The position numbers and the translations under genes are program-made. Positions 62,071 through 64,000 of a stretch of 64,000 nucleotides of DNA are shown piece by piece. Origin of the DNA: CAVOHU01 sp963817885 (GTDB lineage Bacteria > Acidobacteriota > Vicinamibacteria > Vicinamibacterales > JAKQTR01); the NCBI GenBank assembly GCA_963817885.1, contig CAWFQE010000002.1:248001-312000 (forward strand), written 5' to 3'. The first letter of the stretch is position 1; every line of letters starts with the position of its first letter. The notes beneath the pieces were generated by a model. The model saw only the letters and a program-made list of their open reading frames with translations, did not search any database and was not told the origin of the DNA.

Positions 62071-62432
62071 CGTTGTCTCCGGCCCGCGTCAGGACGGCCT
62101 GCCCGCCCCGGCACCTCCAAAACCGTCAGTCTGCCCGCCAGCTCCCCGGCCCACACGACCTCGCCGGGTCAGATCCAGCGCTGTCTTTACTGGCTTTCCC
62201 GACGTCAGCCCCTCGCGAAGAGGTCGGGCACGGACCTTGCGCGTGCCCCCGGTGTGACCGTGTCTTCTCCACCCGGATCGGCCGACTCCAAGGGCCTCGA
62301 GCGGCGCCAGGCCGAAGAATGGCCCAGCAATACGCGGGAGTCGGTCACGTGCAGTGGCGCTTGGCGGATCGGACCATGAGGCTTACACTATTGAAATCAC
62401 ATAGCCTCACTCTGCCGTTTCCTGGCGTTGAC
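62071..62432. other. non-coding stretch before the PAS kinase
   Basis: No gene is supported between the hairpin and the kinase start. An open frame from 62073 continues into the kinase but its first 120 residues are low-complexity and unlike any sensor. I see no convincing promoter; TACACTATTG near 62385 is the most AT-rich spot. Confidence 0.45.
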
Positions 62433-63611
62433 ATGGCCGCACCTAATCATCGACTTCCTTCCACGCGCGCCGCGCGGCGCGTTGCGCCTGCGGAACCCGC
62501 CGCCATTCCACGGCGACGGCGGGCGGCGAGCGGCAAGGCCACCGACCGGTTCTTTCGCGAGATGGTCGAGAGCATGCGAAACGGCGTGCTCGCCATTTCC
62601 CGCCGGGGCCAGGTCGTGATGGTGAACGAGGAGGCGTACCGCATCCTCAGCCTCGAGCGGCGGGCTGACGACCTCGGGCGCCACTTCAGCGACCTGCTGC
62701 AGGGGCACCCCGACGTGGTGCGGGTCCTGGCGGGCGCCTTCGAGATGAGCCACCTCCCGAACCGGGCGGAGCTGCGGCTGAAGCCGTCGGGCCGCGTGAT
62801 CGGCTACACCCTGTCCCGCGTGCTGAGCGAGCACGGCCGGTCGAAAGGCGCCGCGCTCTTCTTCAAGGACCTCACGCTGGTCGAGCAGGCGGAGGAGCGC
62901 GAACGCCTGCGCGATCGGCTCGCGGCGGTCGGCGAGATGGCCGCCGCGATCGCGCACGAGGTCAAGAACCCGCTGGCCAGCATCGAGGTGATGGCCGGCC
63001 TGCTGCGGCGGCAGCTCGCGGACCGCGCCGACTTTCACGCCCCGCTCATCGACATCATCAACGAAGCCAAGATGGCCAACGCCATCGTGCTCGAGGTCCT
63101 GGAGTTCGTCCGCCCGATCCGGCTCGAAATGGATCGCACCTCGATTGCGCGGGTGGTCAGCGAGGCCGTCGCGATGGCCGAGAGCCATGCCGATCGCGGG
63201 AAGACGGCGGTCGAGGTGAACATGCCGTCCGGGCTTCCGCCCATGCTGGCCGATCACTTCCAGCTGCGCCAGGTCGTCTCCAACCTGCTCATCAACGCCT
63301 TCGAGGCGCTCGAAGGACGGGGCGTGGTGCGCATCAGCGCCACTCACGTCGAGGCGCCGGATCCGACCCGGTCCTCGTCGGTCGTGCTCGAGATCTCGGA
63401 CGATGGCCCCGGCATCATGGCGGGCGTGACCGATCGGATCTTCAAGCCCTTCTTCACGACCAAGGCGAAGGGATCGGGCCTCGGCCTGGCGATCGTGCGC
63501 AAGATCGTCGACGCGCACGAGGGCCGAATCGACATCAACTCGAGCCCGGGCCACGGCGCCACCTTCCGGGTGACGCTCCCCGTCGTGGCGTCCGGATCGC
63601 TGCCGCTCTAG
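62433..63611 (+). CDS. NtrB/AtoS-like PAS sensor histidine kinase
   Basis: The 392-residue cytosolic kinase has a PAS domain (about 42-160; MVESMRNGVLAISRRGQVVM to FFKDLTLVEQAEERERLRDR), HisKA with phospho-His in AAAIAHEVKNPLASIEVMAG, and ATPase boxes QVVSNLLINAFEALEGRG (N), EISDDGPGIMAGVTDRIFKP (G1), FFTTKAKGSGLGLAIVRKIV (G2). The partner NtrC-like regulator starts 30 bases downstream. ATG 62433 is chosen because the frame upstream is not protein-like. Which signal the PAS domain reads is unknown. Confidence 0.93.
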   Translation: MAAPNHRLPSTRAARRVAPAEPAAIPRRRRAASGKATDRFFREMVESMRNGVLAISRRGQVVMVNEEAYRILSLERRADDLGRHFSDLLQGHPDVVRVLAGAFEMSHLPNRAELRLKPSGRVIGYTLSRVLSEHGRSKGAALFFKDLTLVEQAEERERLRDRLAAVGEMAAAIAHEVKNPLASIEVMAGLLRRQLADRADFHAPLIDIINEAKMANAIVLEVLEFVRPIRLEMDRTSIARVVSEAVAMAESHADRGKTAVEVNMPSGLPPMLADHFQLRQVVSNLLINAFEALEGRGVVRISATHVEAPDPTRSSSVVLEISDDGPGIMAGVTDRIFKPFFTTKAKGSGLGLAIVRKIVDAHEGRIDINSSPGHGATFRVTLPVVASGSLPL

Positions 63612-63641
63612 AACGACACCAGACAGACAAGCGAGGCACAT

Positions 63642-64000
63642 ATGGGACGGATCCTCATCGCCGACGATCACGACGCGCTGCGCCGCGGACTTGCGCGGGC
63701 GATGCTGCAGGCGGGTCATGACGTCGAGGAGGCGCCCAACGGCAACATCGCGATCGAGCGCCTGCACGAAGGCACCTTCGACGTCGTGCTGAGCGATCTG
63801 AAGATGGGCGGCAGCGACGGGCTCGACGTGCTGCGGACGACCAAGGCGCTGTACCCGGCGACGGCGGTCATCCTGATGACGGCCTTCGGTTCGATCGGCA
63901 CCGCGGTCGAGGCGATGAAGATCGGCGCGTTCGACTACGTGCAGAAGCCGTTCGAGATCGAGGAGATGGAGGTCAAGGTCGAGAAGGCGCTCGAGATGCG
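63642..64000 (+). CDS. NtrC-family response regulator, receiver part (runs off window)
   Basis: 119 codons are visible. They form a complete receiver domain: Asp8/Asp9 (ILIADDHDALR), phospho-acceptor Asp52 (VVLSDLKMGGSDG), Thr80 (VILMTAFGS) and Lys102 (FDYVQKPFEIEE). The TAFGSIGTAVEAMKIGAFDY segment is typical of NtrC/ZraR-type regulators, so an AAA+ sigma-54 activator domain and a Fis-type HTH are expected beyond the edge. If so, it could act at sigma-54 promoters such as the one at 26571. Neighbour of its kinase. Confidence 0.85.
   Translation, partial: MGRILIADDHDALRRGLARAMLQAGHDVEEAPNGNIAIERLHEGTFDVVLSDLKMGGSDGLDVLRTTKALYPATAVILMTAFGSIGTAVEAMKIGAFDYVQKPFEIEEMEVKVEKALEM

Overview
The window is GC-rich, tightly packed bacterial DNA. 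Gene content suggests an Acidobacteriota genome, probably Vicinamibacteria-like: Pkn-type kinases with a TolB/TPR tail, a reaction-centre-type cytochrome c, class II B12 ribonucleotide reductase, HslUV, GH29 fucosidases, ECF sigma/anti-sigma pairs, many dispersed GC-palindromes. This placement is inferred from gene content only; there is no rRNA or other phylogenetic marker, and I found no tRNA.

Layout. 0-2.8 kb: the start of an alpha/beta hydrolase, two unassigned proteins, a lone CRISPR-repeat-like palindrome, an MNT/HEPN toxin-antitoxin pair and a DUF433 remnant. 2.8-8.6 kb (minus): a Ser/Thr kinase-TPR protein and nrdJ, with a promoter and two NrdR-box-like sites upstream. 9-26.4 kb: a CPBP protease (plus), then a long minus-strand run: hslV, hslU, FN3 lipoprotein, FAH hydrolase, transaldolase, acyl-CoA carboxylase (carboxyltransferase, biotin carboxylase, biotin carrier), TamB, BamA/TamA, SurA-like chaperone. 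It joins protein quality control, acyl-CoA carboxylation and outer-membrane biogenesis. 26.5-35.8 kb: a sigma-54-type promoter with a PEGA-domain protein, an amino-acid permease, pcm, an ECF sigma/anti-sigma unit with two exported proteins, and a sensor kinase (frameshifted) with two HTH regulators.

35.9-43.3 kb is the most unusual region. Five small exported beta-rich paralogues share an ADPDT..(S/T)(I/V)P motif and a TLTAP-like C terminus. They surround a PapD-like periplasmic chaperone and precede an outer-membrane barrel carrying two SdrD-B-like domains; a sixth, divergent paralogue follows on the other strand. I read this as a non-canonical chaperone-usher-like surface fibre system, controlled by the HTH regulators next to it. 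That function is inference.

43.5-50.5 kb: an ABC-F ATPase, two GH29 alpha-L-fucosidases and a DUF2891 protein. 50.6-52.6 kb: a decayed type III-like restriction-modification locus (res remnant, intact vapBC, mod remnant). 52.7-64 kb: a hybrid PAS histidine kinase, a dihaem cytochrome c, a five-gene transport/peptidase cluster (DUF6305 protein, DctM-like permease, 54-residue membrane protein, zinc deacylase, C69 peptidase) and an NtrB/NtrC-like pair cut by the right edge.

Two genes (tamB and the kinase at 33.5 kb) each carry a +1 frameshift in a run of three identical bases. That could be real decay or a consensus error. Heptamer arrays containing TAG start right after two stop codons 39 kb apart.
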